NCBI GenBank assembly: GCA_015163825.1
Contig: JAAOIL010000140.1
Coordinates: 1 to 6,009 of the forward strand
DNA: 6,009 nt
Source of the DNA: Alphaproteobacteria bacterium
GTDB taxonomy: Bacteria > Pseudomonadota > Alphaproteobacteria > RS24
Direction of reading: 5' to 3'
A program made the position numbers and the translations under genes. Below the pieces are notes generated by a model. It did not search any database. It saw only the letters and a list, made by a program, of their open reading frames with translations, and was not told the DNA's origin. Of the stretch, positions 1-5,569 are shown piece by piece (the stretch's first letter is position 1; every line of letters starts with the position of its first letter).

Positions 1-330
1 ACTAGCAATAACCCATTGCTCTATCTTATGCACGAAAGCACGGACATCTCGCTTTTGCTTGCGTAAATCTAGCATGACATAAACCACTCTTTGTCCGGGT
101 CCGTGATAGGTGTAAGCCCCGCCACGCCCCGCCTTGTAAATCGGGAATTTATTCGGCGCCAATAACTCTTCTGGTTTGGCACTTGTGCCCGCCGTGTAAA
201 GCGAAGGGTGCTGCAAAAACCACAGACACTCTGGGGCATTATCAGATGCTATCGCTGCTGCTCGTGCCTCCATAAAGGCAAGGGCTTGCGGATAGGGTGT
301 CAAATCGGGGCTGTGTAAGACTTCCAGCAT
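1..330 (-). CDS. lipB: Octanoyltransferase LipB, N-terminal 110 residues (3' end beyond window)
   Basis: LipB transfers octanoyl groups from acyl carrier protein to lipoyl domains of enzymes such as pyruvate dehydrogenase and the glycine cleavage H protein; it is cytosolic and the first step of endogenous lipoate synthesis. Reading leftward from ATG at 330-328, the frame stays open to base 1 and gives 110 residues. The family signature RGGAYTYHGPGQ lies at residues 69-80, preceded by LYTAGTS (44-50) and followed by VMLDLRKQKRDVRAF (85-99). This arrangement matches LipB, and the YTYHGPGQR wording is the alphaproteobacterial style. The start is well fixed: an in-frame TAG lies four codons upstream of the ATG, and the N-terminus aligns with usual LipB starts. 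Only a weak ribosome site is visible. The catalytic Cys and Lys would lie in the missing C-terminal half, so completeness cannot be judged. It is transcribed divergently from the siroheme gene. Confidence 0.93.
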   Translation of the reverse strand, partial: MLEVLHSPDLTPYPQALAFMEARAAAIASDNAPECLWFLQHPSLYTAGTSAKPEELLAPNKFPIYKAGRGGAYTYHGPGQRVVYVMLDLRKQKRDVRAFVHKIEQWVIAS

Positions 331-462
331 AGGTATAGCCTAGCACGATAAGGTGCAAGATAAAATACACTTCATTCATGTATAATAAAGTATATCACAT
401 ATTCTTATTGATAAATAGAACGAGATACTCCATATCTATTATAGACCCGATAGGAGACGATA
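331..462. promoter_or_regulatory. AT-rich divergent intergenic region between lipB and the siroheme/cysH pair
   Basis: This 132-bp region must carry promoters for both divergent units. Rightward, a consensus minus-10 hexamer TATAAT sits at 381-386, directly preceded by TG, but with no good minus-35. A second rightward option is TTGATA at 408-413 with a poor minus-10 (CATATC, 431-436) after a 17-bp spacer. Leftward, TATACT (complement of 389-394) could serve lipB, again without a clear minus-35. No strong palindromic operator, riboswitch or terminator is visible. The promoter role is inferred from gene orientation and AT richness; the exact elements are guesses. Confidence 0.5.
452..456 (+). 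promoter_or_regulatory. Ribosome binding site of the siroheme gene
   Basis: AGGAG lies six bases upstream of the ATG at 463. It is a near-consensus Shine-Dalgarno sequence at normal spacing and fixes the start of the downstream gene. Confidence 0.8.
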
Positions 463-1041
463 ATGTTACCGATTGTGCTAGATGTGAAAACCTTAAACCT
501 CGCCCTTATTGTGGGTGCGGGTGATGAAGGGCAGGCGGTGCGCCGCCTCGCTATGCTGGATGCGGCAGGGGCAACATCGGTGCAGGTTTATGCACAAAAT
601 GCAGATGAAGCGTTGGTGCGTGAAGCAGGGGCGCGATTGATAAATCATATTCCTCCCCCAAAAGATTTTGCAAAAGAATTAGCAGATACCCATATCGTTT
701 ATATTGCTGATATGGCAGAAGCCGAAGCTGCCCCCCTCGTGGCAGTAGCAAAAAAAGCGAAGGCACTGGTCAATCTGGAAGACAACAAACCCTATTGCGA
801 TTTCCATGTGCCAGCAATGGTCAGGCGTGGCGATTTGCTCTTGACGATTTCCACCAATGGAAAATCACCCGCTTTGGCAAGGCGTATAAAATCAGATTTG
901 GGGGCGCACTATCCCGAAGCATGGGCAGAGCGATTAAATACACTTGCCACCAGCCGCACCAAATGGCGCGAGGCGGGGGCAAGTCTCAGCGAACTCTCAA
1001 CACGCACGAATAATCTCATAGATGAAAAGGGGTGGCTATAA
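463..1041 (+). CDS. cysG: Siroheme synthase, stand-alone precorrin-2 dehydrogenase / sirohydrochlorin ferrochelatase (CysG N-terminal type)
   Basis: This 192-residue protein matches the N-terminal half of CysG (Met8-like), which oxidises precorrin-2 with NAD and inserts iron to make siroheme, the cofactor of sulfite and nitrite reductases. A Rossmann start is seen at about residues 12-45, with VGAGDEG (17-23) in place of the usual GGG loop. The segment VNLEDNKPYCDFHVPAMV (103-120) aligns with the NVVD segment of E. coli CysG, placing Asp107 at the catalytic aspartate. STNGKSPALARRI (130-142) matches the conserved SSGGTSPVLAR stretch. A C-terminal helical tail ends in LIDEKGWL. The length fits stand-alone enzymes; the CobA-like methyltransferase domain of full CysG is absent, so uroporphyrinogen III methylation must be encoded elsewhere. 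The ATG has a good AGGAG site. The stop overlaps the cysH start by one base, indicating co-translation. The symbol is used only in the N-terminal-domain sense. Confidence 0.88.
   Translation: MLPIVLDVKTLNLALIVGAGDEGQAVRRLAMLDAAGATSVQVYAQNADEALVREAGARLINHIPPPKDFAKELADTHIVYIADMAEAEAAPLVAVAKKAKALVNLEDNKPYCDFHVPAMVRRGDLLLTISTNGKSPALARRIKSDLGAHYPEAWAERLNTLATSRTKWREAGASLSELSTRTNNLIDEKGWL
1027..1032 (+). promoter_or_regulatory. Ribosome binding site deciding the cysH start
   Basis: AAGGGG lies eight bases upstream of the ATG at 1041, inside the end of the siroheme gene. A GTG at 1032 is in frame with cysH but overlaps this site and has no site of its own at the right distance, so the ATG is preferred. 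Confidence 0.65.
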
Positions 1042-1772
1042 TGGATTTGCAAAGAACTGCGCGTCCCTCGCAAGAGGTGCTGAACACGCATTACGCAAAA
1101 GCGGCAACGGCACAAGACATTTTGCGCCAAGCCTTGCAGACAGATTTTGTGGGGCGCATTGCTGTCGTCTCCTCCTTCGGGGCAGAGGCGGTGGTGTTAT
1201 TGCATCTTGTGTCGCAAATAGATCCGACCACGCCGATTATTTTCTTAAACACTGGCAAACTATTTGGCGAGACTTTGCGTTATCGCGATAGATTGCAGGA
1301 GGCATTGGGTTTAACCGATATTCGTTCGCTGGCGCCGCACCCTGATGACATCGCCAAATCAGACCCGAAAGGGGGGCTATGGCGACAAGATACAGATGCG
1401 TGTTGTCATATCCGCAAAGTATTACCGCAAGCGCGGGCGATAGAAGGCTTTGATGCTATTATTACGGGGCGCAAACGTTTCCAGACCAATGCGCGTGAAG
1501 AAATGAATGTCATTGAACAAGATACGGAAAATTCAGGCGGGCATTATCGCATTAACCCTTTGGCGAACTGGTCGCTAGACGAGTTGCGCCTCTATATTGA
1601 GAAGCATAATCTGCCTCGTCATCCGCTCGTCAAGGACGGCTTTTTATCCATAGGCTGTATGCCTTGCACCGACCGCGTCCAAGAAGGCGGCAATTATCGC
1701 GATGGCAGATGGGCAGGAACCGATAAAGACGAATGCGGTATTCACATCAATACGGGCGGCGACGGCATATAA
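1041..1772 (+). CDS. cysH: Assimilatory adenylyl-sulfate (APS) reductase CysH
   Basis: CysH reduces activated sulfate to sulfite with thioredoxin as electron donor, in the cytosolic sulfate assimilation pathway. From ATG 1041 it is 243 residues, normal for the family. The PP-loop-like nucleotide site SSFGAE is at 44-49, followed by FLNTGKLF (68-75) and GRKRFQT (143-149). The iron-sulfur ligands are complete: Cys121-Cys122 in CCHIRKVLP and Cys206/Cys209 in GCMPCT. The C-terminal catalytic motif ECGIH (231-235) carries Cys232. By family knowledge, the paired CC and CxxC cysteines indicate a [4Fe-4S] enzyme that prefers APS (EC 1.8.4.10); PAPS-specific CysH lacks them. The start overlaps the siroheme gene stop as TAATG, and the two belong to one unit. 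No sulfite reductase gene (cysI) or DUF934 gene, frequent neighbours in alphaproteobacteria, is present here. Confidence 0.95.
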   Translation: MDLQRTARPSQEVLNTHYAKAATAQDILRQALQTDFVGRIAVVSSFGAEAVVLLHLVSQIDPTTPIIFLNTGKLFGETLRYRDRLQEALGLTDIRSLAPHPDDIAKSDPKGGLWRQDTDACCHIRKVLPQARAIEGFDAIITGRKRFQTNAREEMNVIEQDTENSGGHYRINPLANWSLDELRLYIEKHNLPRHPLVKDGFLSIGCMPCTDRVQEGGNYRDGRWAGTDKDECGIHINTGGDGI

Positions 1773-1773
1773 T
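1768..1773 (+). promoter_or_regulatory. Possible minus-10 element for the tRNA-Leu gene
   Basis: A perfect TATAAT overlaps the cysH stop codon, about 58 bases upstream of the mature tRNA 5' end. No convincing minus-35 lies 16-18 bases upstream (CATCAA at the 17-bp position). If used, transcription would start near 1780, upstream of the left arm of the inverted repeat around the tRNA. Read-through from cysH is an equally good explanation for tRNA transcription. Confidence 0.3.
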
Positions 1774-1801
1774 CCTTTATTTTTGTCGGCAATGCTGATA
1801 A

Positions 1802-1930
1802 ATTAGCCTCTCTACATGAATGAGTGCGGTCGTGGCGGAATTGGTAGACGCGCAGCGTTGAGGTCGCTGTGGGGTAAGACCCGTGGAAGTTCGAGTCTTC
1901 TCGACCGCACCATTCTTTTATGAGGCTAAT
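1802..1930. repeat. Perfect 9-bp inverted repeat bracketing the tRNA-Leu gene
   Basis: ATTAGCCTC at 1802-1810 is the exact reverse complement of GAGGCTAAT at 1922-1930. Between these arms and the tRNA, GAATG (1818-1822) can also pair with CATTC (1911-1915), although the latter uses the last two bases of the CCA end. In a precursor transcript the flanks could therefore form an interrupted helix stacked on the tRNA acceptor stem. The repeat is seen directly; any role in processing or termination is inference. No T-run follows the right arm. Confidence 0.6.
1826..1912 (+). tRNA. tRNA-Leu, anticodon GAG
   Basis: The sequence folds into a class II tRNA. The acceptor stem is GCGGTCG (1826-1832) with CGACCGC (1902-1908), followed by discriminator A1909 and an encoded CCA (1910-1912). 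The anticodon stem CAGCG/CGCTG (1853-1857, 1865-1869) closes the seven-base loop TTGAGGT, with GAG at 1860-1862, which reads leucine codons CUC and CUU. The long variable arm (about 1870-1884, GGG pairing with CCC) is typical of leucine tRNAs. The T arm is GGAAG-TTCGAGT-CTTCT (1885-1901). The gene sits between cysH and mgtE on the same strand, with short flanks of 53 and 41 bases. Confidence 0.97.
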
Positions 1931-1953
1931 ATCGATAAAGAGAGACAATACTG

Positions 1954-3360
1954 ATGTCTAATCCACCTGATAACCCGCTTGATGCGCCCCTTCCCGAAGT
2001 AGAGACTTCGCCATTATTGACGGATAGTGTCACGCCTGAGCGGTTGGAGAAAATATCGGCATTGGTTGCGGGTGGCGCGAAAGATGCGGTGCTGGCGGAA
2101 TTAGAAGGCGAGCACGAGGCGGATATTGCGAAAATCATCGGGCTGTTGCCTTATAATCACCGCGCCGAGATGATGCGGTTAATCGGTGACAGCCTACCAG
2201 CAGAAGTATTTGCCGAACTAGAAGATAATATCCGTGATGAAGTTGTAGAGTTCCTAGATTTAGACACTTTGGTTTCCACCGTTCAAGAACTAGACAGCGA
2301 TGAAGCGGTCTTCGTGCTGGAAGATATGGACGAAGCCGAGCGTGAGGAAGTATTGCAACAAATCCCTGCGCCAGAGCGTCTGGTGTTGCAACGCTCATTA
2401 GATTTTCCAGAAGAAAGTGCTGGTCGTTTAATGCGGTCGGAATATGTGGCGGTCCCCCCTGATTGGTCGGTCGGGCAAACCATAGATTATTTGCGCGAAA
2501 GCAAAGATCTGCCGGAAGAGTTTCTTGAGATTTTCATTATTGATACGAATTATAAACCGCTTGGCGTTGTTTATCCGTCTGAAGTGTTACGCACCAATCG
2601 TGATGTCGGTATGCAATCTTTGATAGACGAAGACTTCACGCTTATCGCTGCCGATATGGACGAGGAAGAAATCGGGCTTTTATTTGAACGTTATAATCTG
2701 TTGAGCGTCGGGGTGATAGACGAAGCGGGGCGGTTGCTTGGCGTGGTCACTGCCGATGATGTGTTTGAGGTCATCACACAAACGGCGGGTGAAGATATTT
2801 TGCATTTGGGTGGTGTGAAGGCAGACTCCTTCACGCATACAATAGGGGAGTCCGTGCGGGGTCGGTTCTCATGGCTGTTTTTGAATCTGCTAACGGCAGT
2901 GTTTGCTTCAATCGTGATTGGTTGGTTTGATGCCTCTATAGAAAAAATGGTGGCGCTGGCAGTGTTGATGCCTATCGTCGCTTCTATGGGCGGCAATGCG
3001 GGCACACAAACATTAACCATTGCGGTGCGCAGTCTATCGCAAAAAGATTTGCAAATGGTAGATGCCCGCCGCGTCATCTTGCGCGAGTTAAGGATTGGTT
3101 TATTGAATGGCACTTTATTCGCCATTGTTGTTGCGGTGTTGGGCTATGTCTGGTTCGGGTCTGTGGCTTTGGGGGCAGTGCTGGGGGCGGCGATGATTGT
3201 AACCCTTGTGGCGGCGGCGTTGGCGGGTATTTTAATCCCGCTTGGGCTACACAAATTTGAAATAGACCCCGCCATTGCGTCAGGAGTGTTCGTCACCACT
3301 ATCACAGATGTTGTCGGCTTTTTCGTTTTTCTAGGTTTTGCCACATTATTTCTGCTATAA
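1954..3360 (+). CDS. mgtE: Magnesium transporter MgtE
   Basis: MgtE is an inner-membrane Mg2+ channel gated by cytosolic magnesium bound between its N and CBS domains. The 468-residue length is normal. An acidic, helical MgtE N-domain occupies about 30-150. Two CBS domains follow at about 155-215 and 220-280 (GVVYPSEVL, 204-212; LLGVVTADDVFEVI, 261-274). After a connecting plug helix come five membrane segments, roughly 305-324, 332-357, 382-402, 406-430 and 443-467. Signature residues are MPIVASMGGNAGTQT (339-353) and TTITDVVGFF (448-457), where Asp452 matches the ion-coordinating aspartate of the pore. An AAAGAGAG-like ribosome site lies about nine bases before the ATG. With only 41 bases after the tRNA, there is no room for a magnesium riboswitch; transcription may continue from the tRNA. 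The kelch gene follows after four bases. CorA is not a rival call, since MgtE motifs are clear. Confidence 0.96.
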   Translation: MSNPPDNPLDAPLPEVETSPLLTDSVTPERLEKISALVAGGAKDAVLAELEGEHEADIAKIIGLLPYNHRAEMMRLIGDSLPAEVFAELEDNIRDEVVEFLDLDTLVSTVQELDSDEAVFVLEDMDEAEREEVLQQIPAPERLVLQRSLDFPEESAGRLMRSEYVAVPPDWSVGQTIDYLRESKDLPEEFLEIFIIDTNYKPLGVVYPSEVLRTNRDVGMQSLIDEDFTLIAADMDEEEIGLLFERYNLLSVGVIDEAGRLLGVVTADDVFEVITQTAGEDILHLGGVKADSFTHTIGESVRGRFSWLFLNLLTAVFASIVIGWFDASIEKMVALAVLMPIVASMGGNAGTQTLTIAVRSLSQKDLQMVDARRVILRELRIGLLNGTLFAIVVAVLGYVWFGSVALGAVLGAAMIVTLVAAALAGILIPLGLHKFEIDPAIASGVFVTTITDVVGFFVFLGFATLFLL

Positions 3361-3364
3361 AATA

Positions 3365-4339
3365 ATGATGAAACGTATTTTATTTTTAATCGCTGTTATT
3401 TTCGCCAGCCCTGTTGTCGGGGAACCCAGCCCCGCTAGGATAGAAAATTGGCGTGAAGGCACCGCTCTGCCACGCACATTACCCGATGCGCGCAGTGTCG
3501 TTCTCAATAATCAAATCTATGTGATGAATGGTGTCGGCAGCCAATCCTTTTTTGAACTATATGATGTCGCCGCCGATGGTTGGCGACCGCTAACGCCATT
3601 GCCAGTCAATCTAAAACACTTTGCCTTAGCAGCAGGGGGTGGGCGCATATATCTTTCTGGTGGTAAGGGGGCTGGTGGTAAAGGGGCAGATGGCGCAGGT
3701 GATGTCTGGATATATGCCCCAGACGCCGCCTTATGGATACGCCGTGCCAAACTACCAACGCCTCGTGCAGGTCATGTAAGTGTCGTGGCAGATGGCAAAC
3801 TCTTTTTATTGGGCGGTATTAGCGATGCGGCGGGTAAAGTCCAGATCTATGATATAAGCACGGGCATTTGGGACACAATCTCTGCCGCACCCCCCGAAAC
3901 AATGCCAGTCGCTGTCGCCCATAGCAATGCCGTTTTATGGGGCGATGAAATCGTGTTGGTCGGGGGTGTCACAGCAGACGGACACGATGCCGCTATCGTG
4001 CAAGCCTTCAATATCAAAACCAATCGCTGGCGTCGCCTTGCCAATTTACCACAAGCGGCAAGTGGTGTGGGCGTTGCTGTCATCAATGATGCTTTGCATG
4101 TGCTGGGGGGCTATGCACAATCTGCGCAAAATGTATTGGATACACATTTTAGCTTCGTAAAAAATAAATGGCGCAAACAAATATCATTGCCGCATGGTAT
4201 TCATCAAATGGCAACATCAACCACGCACACTAAAGGCAAAAGCCAGATTGTGCTTATAGGCGGTGCGCTTGGCGGTGGGTTCTATGCTGTCTTCACCGCC
4301 TCTGATAGGGTTAGCATTTATGAGCCTACATCTCGTTAA
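3365..4339 (+). CDS. Secreted kelch-repeat beta-propeller protein, function unknown
   Basis: From ATG 3365 the protein has 324 residues and begins with a signal peptide (MMKRILFLIAVIFASPVVG, cleavage probably near residue 19), so it is likely periplasmic or exported. The rest is a series of about six kelch units, seen as repeated paired glycines before a strand and a tryptophan 20-30 residues later: approximate blades 40-83 (Trp73), 84-133 (GG99-100, Trp124), 134-175 (GG150-151, Trp169), 180-226 (GG200-201, Trp222), 232-272 (GG248-249, Trp269) and 276-322 (GG299-300). This fits a six-blade propeller similar in fold to sialic-acid mutarotase NanM, but no substrate can be assigned. No Shine-Dalgarno site precedes the start; four bases separate it from the mgtE stop, so translation is probably coupled. 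A second ATG at 3368 and an in-frame TTG at 3338 are less attractive starts. The gene overlaps DUF1489 by 20 bases. Confidence 0.8.
   Translation: MMKRILFLIAVIFASPVVGEPSPARIENWREGTALPRTLPDARSVVLNNQIYVMNGVGSQSFFELYDVAADGWRPLTPLPVNLKHFALAAGGGRIYLSGGKGAGGKGADGAGDVWIYAPDAALWIRRAKLPTPRAGHVSVVADGKLFLLGGISDAAGKVQIYDISTGIWDTISAAPPETMPVAVAHSNAVLWGDEIVLVGGVTADGHDAAIVQAFNIKTNRWRRLANLPQAASGVGVAVINDALHVLGGYAQSAQNVLDTHFSFVKNKWRKQISLPHGIHQMATSTTHTKGKSQIVLIGGALGGGFYAVFTASDRVSIYEPTSR
3659..3688 (+). repeat. Two-copy 15-bp tandem repeat inside the kelch gene
   Basis: Units 3659-3673 and 3674-3688 match at 13 of 15 bases and encode GGKGA twice in succession (residues 99-108), followed by the related GADGAGD. 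It lies in the loop between strands of the second blade, so it lengthens a loop without breaking the reading frame. Confidence 0.75.
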
Positions 4340-4736
4340 ACTCTGCGTTGGTATTGAAAGCGTTAAAGAATTGCGCAAACGCCAAATATGGCAATACAAA
4401 ACCTATAAACGCCGTGCCCATATCACGCGTATGACACCAAAACGCAGCGAAGAATTACTAAAAGGCGGCTCGCTTTATTGGGTGATTAAAGGGCTGATAT
4501 GTGTGCGTCAATCTCTCAAAAAAATAGAACCCTATCTTGATGATGACGGCAAAAGATATTGCCGCTTACATTTAGATAAAAAACTCATATTGGTGCGCCC
4601 GACCCCGCGCCGTGCCTTTCAGGGCTGGCGATATTTGCCTGTCGCTGATGCACCCCCTGACATCATAGGGGGTTTAGACGATGACAACATCCCCGAAGAA
4701 ATGCGCACCGAACTTGCCAATCTGGGCTTGCTTTAG
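4320..4736 (+). CDS. DUF1489 family protein, function unknown
   Basis: This 138-residue protein matches the alphaproteobacterial DUF1489 family. It begins MSLHLVKLCVGIESV, then shows RMTPKRSEELLKGGSLYWVIKG (37-58, the most recognisable stretch), CVRQ (61-64), and RPTPRRAFQGWRYL (93-106) followed by DAPPDI (110-115). The length is typical and no signal peptide or membrane segment is evident, so it is probably cytosolic. The start at 4320 is chosen because the MSLHLVKLCVG N-terminus fits the family and AGGG (4307-4310) lies nine bases upstream; an in-frame ATG at 4263 would add 19 residues of read-through from the kelch frame. It overlaps the kelch gene by 20 bases and converges on panC with overlapping stop codons. 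No biochemical function is known to me; conserved basic and aromatic residues might suggest nucleic-acid contact, but that is speculation. Confidence 0.88.
   Translation: MSLHLVKLCVGIESVKELRKRQIWQYKTYKRRAHITRMTPKRSEELLKGGSLYWVIKGLICVRQSLKKIEPYLDDDGKRYCRLHLDKKLILVRPTPRRAFQGWRYLPVADAPPDIIGGLDDDNIPEEMRTELANLGLL
4652..4673. repeat. GC-rich 7-bp perfect hairpin within the end of the DUF1489 gene
   Basis: ACCCCCT (4652-4658) pairs perfectly with AGGGGGT (4667-4673) across an eight-base loop. It is inside DUF1489 coding sequence and, seen from the other strand, 60-81 bases past the panC stop codon. It could form the 3' end structure of a panC transcript running into DUF1489, but no U-run follows in that direction, so a classical intrinsic terminator is not supported. 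Confidence 0.4.
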
Positions 4737-5569
4737 GGGCAAGGCATATTATCAAGCAAGCGGATATTGTTAATCCGCGCCGCAATGAGGGCACGGCGAG
4801 ACGGGCTGGCTTGTGTAATCGGCTGCAGAGTTTGGGCATCACGGAGCGTGGCATAATCAATGGCAGTAAAACCAGCCCCCAATAATTGTGTGTGGGCAAG
4901 AGCGCTGGCTTCATCGGGTGATAGCGTGCTGGTCGCCAATGCTTTCAATATGATATTTAACTGCACCGCTATTTTTCGCTCATCCTTATTCAAATACACA
5001 TTGCGAGAGGACATCGCTAGTCCATCTTTTTCCCGCATAATGGGGGCGGCGATAATTTGTGTTGGTATATTAAGGTCTCGCACCAATTGTTTGATGACTA
5101 ATAATTGCTGATAATCTTTTTCTCCAAAAACCGCAGCATTGGCTTTCGTCTGTAATAGAAGTTTGGCAACAATGGTCGCCACACCACCGAAAAAATGCGG
5201 ACGCTGTGCCGCCTCCAGTCCCAAGGCAACACCTTGCGGGGTAATAGGGGTGGCGAATCCTTGCGGATACATCTCATCATTGCTTGGTATAAACACCGCA
5301 TCAACCACATTGGGGGCGAGGACGGATAAGTCTTGCGCTTCTTGGCGAGGATAGTCGCCCAAATCTTCACCCGCCACAAACTGCGTGGGATTAACAAAAA
5401 TAGAGACAATGATTTTATCACTATAGGGCGCTAACGCCTCTATCAACGATAAATGCCCGACGTGTAAGGCGCCCATTGTTGGCACAAGCCCGACACGCAA
5501 ACCTGCGCTCTGCCATGCTTGGCTTGCCTGTTGCATATCATCTATCATACGAAAGATAGGTAAAGTCAT
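4733..5569 (-). CDS. panC: Pantothenate synthetase (pantoate--beta-alanine ligase) PanC
   Basis: PanC joins pantoate and beta-alanine using ATP, through a pantoyl-adenylate, to make pantothenate for coenzyme A (EC 6.3.2.1); it is a cytosolic dimer. The 278-residue length is normal. Family motifs appear in order: PTMGALHVGH (30-39) with the HxGH adenylation site, FVNPTQF (58-64), YPR (73-75), HFFGGVATIV (125-134), GEKDYQQL (149-156), and REKDGLAMSSRN (179-190) with the KMSKS-like MSSR. All expected catalytic and substrate-contact residues appear present, so the enzyme should be active. The ATG overlaps the stop of the upstream dehydrogenase as ATGA, and there is little of a ribosome site, which suggests coupled translation. 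panB, a common partner, is not in the window. The stop codon overlaps that of DUF1489 on the opposite strand. Confidence 0.97.
   Translation of the reverse strand: MTLPIFRMIDDMQQASQAWQSAGLRVGLVPTMGALHVGHLSLIEALAPYSDKIIVSIFVNPTQFVAGEDLGDYPRQEAQDLSVLAPNVVDAVFIPSNDEMYPQGFATPITPQGVALGLEAAQRPHFFGGVATIVAKLLLQTKANAAVFGEKDYQQLLVIKQLVRDLNIPTQIIAAPIMREKDGLAMSSRNVYLNKDERKIAVQLNIILKALATSTLSPDEASALAHTQLLGAGFTAIDYATLRDAQTLQPITQASPSRRALIAARINNIRLLDNMPCP

Noticed and set aside
1773..1825. Intrinsic terminator after cysH
   Set aside because: The only hairpin (near 1786-1798, about five pairs with one wobble) is weak and lacks a following T-run, so no terminator is called.
1742..1948. Minus-strand open frame of 68 codons across the tRNA region
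   Set aside because: It is the antisense of the tRNA-Leu gene and the cysH end. Translations such as GREDSNF are a familiar artefact of reading tRNA genes backwards; there is no support for a protein.
1913..1953. Magnesium riboswitch (M-box or mgtA-type leader) ahead of mgtE
   Set aside because: Only 41 bases separate the tRNA from the start codon, far too short for these leaders, and no matching structure is visible.
2691..3125. Minus-strand open frame of 144 codons inside mgtE
   Set aside because: It lies wholly antisense to well-conserved MgtE coding sequence, has low-complexity Ser/Thr/Ala-rich composition and resembles no family I recognise.
4263..4319. 19-residue N-terminal extension of the DUF1489 protein from ATG 4263
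   Set aside because: The extension reads through kelch coding sequence, does not resemble the family N-terminus, and a better start with a ribosome site exists at 4320.
4760..4778. Hairpin GCGGAT-7 nt-ATCCGC just past the DUF1489 stop, as a possible terminator
   Set aside because: It is inside panC coding sequence (repeated Asn-Ile-Arg codons account for part of it) and is not followed by a T-run on either strand.
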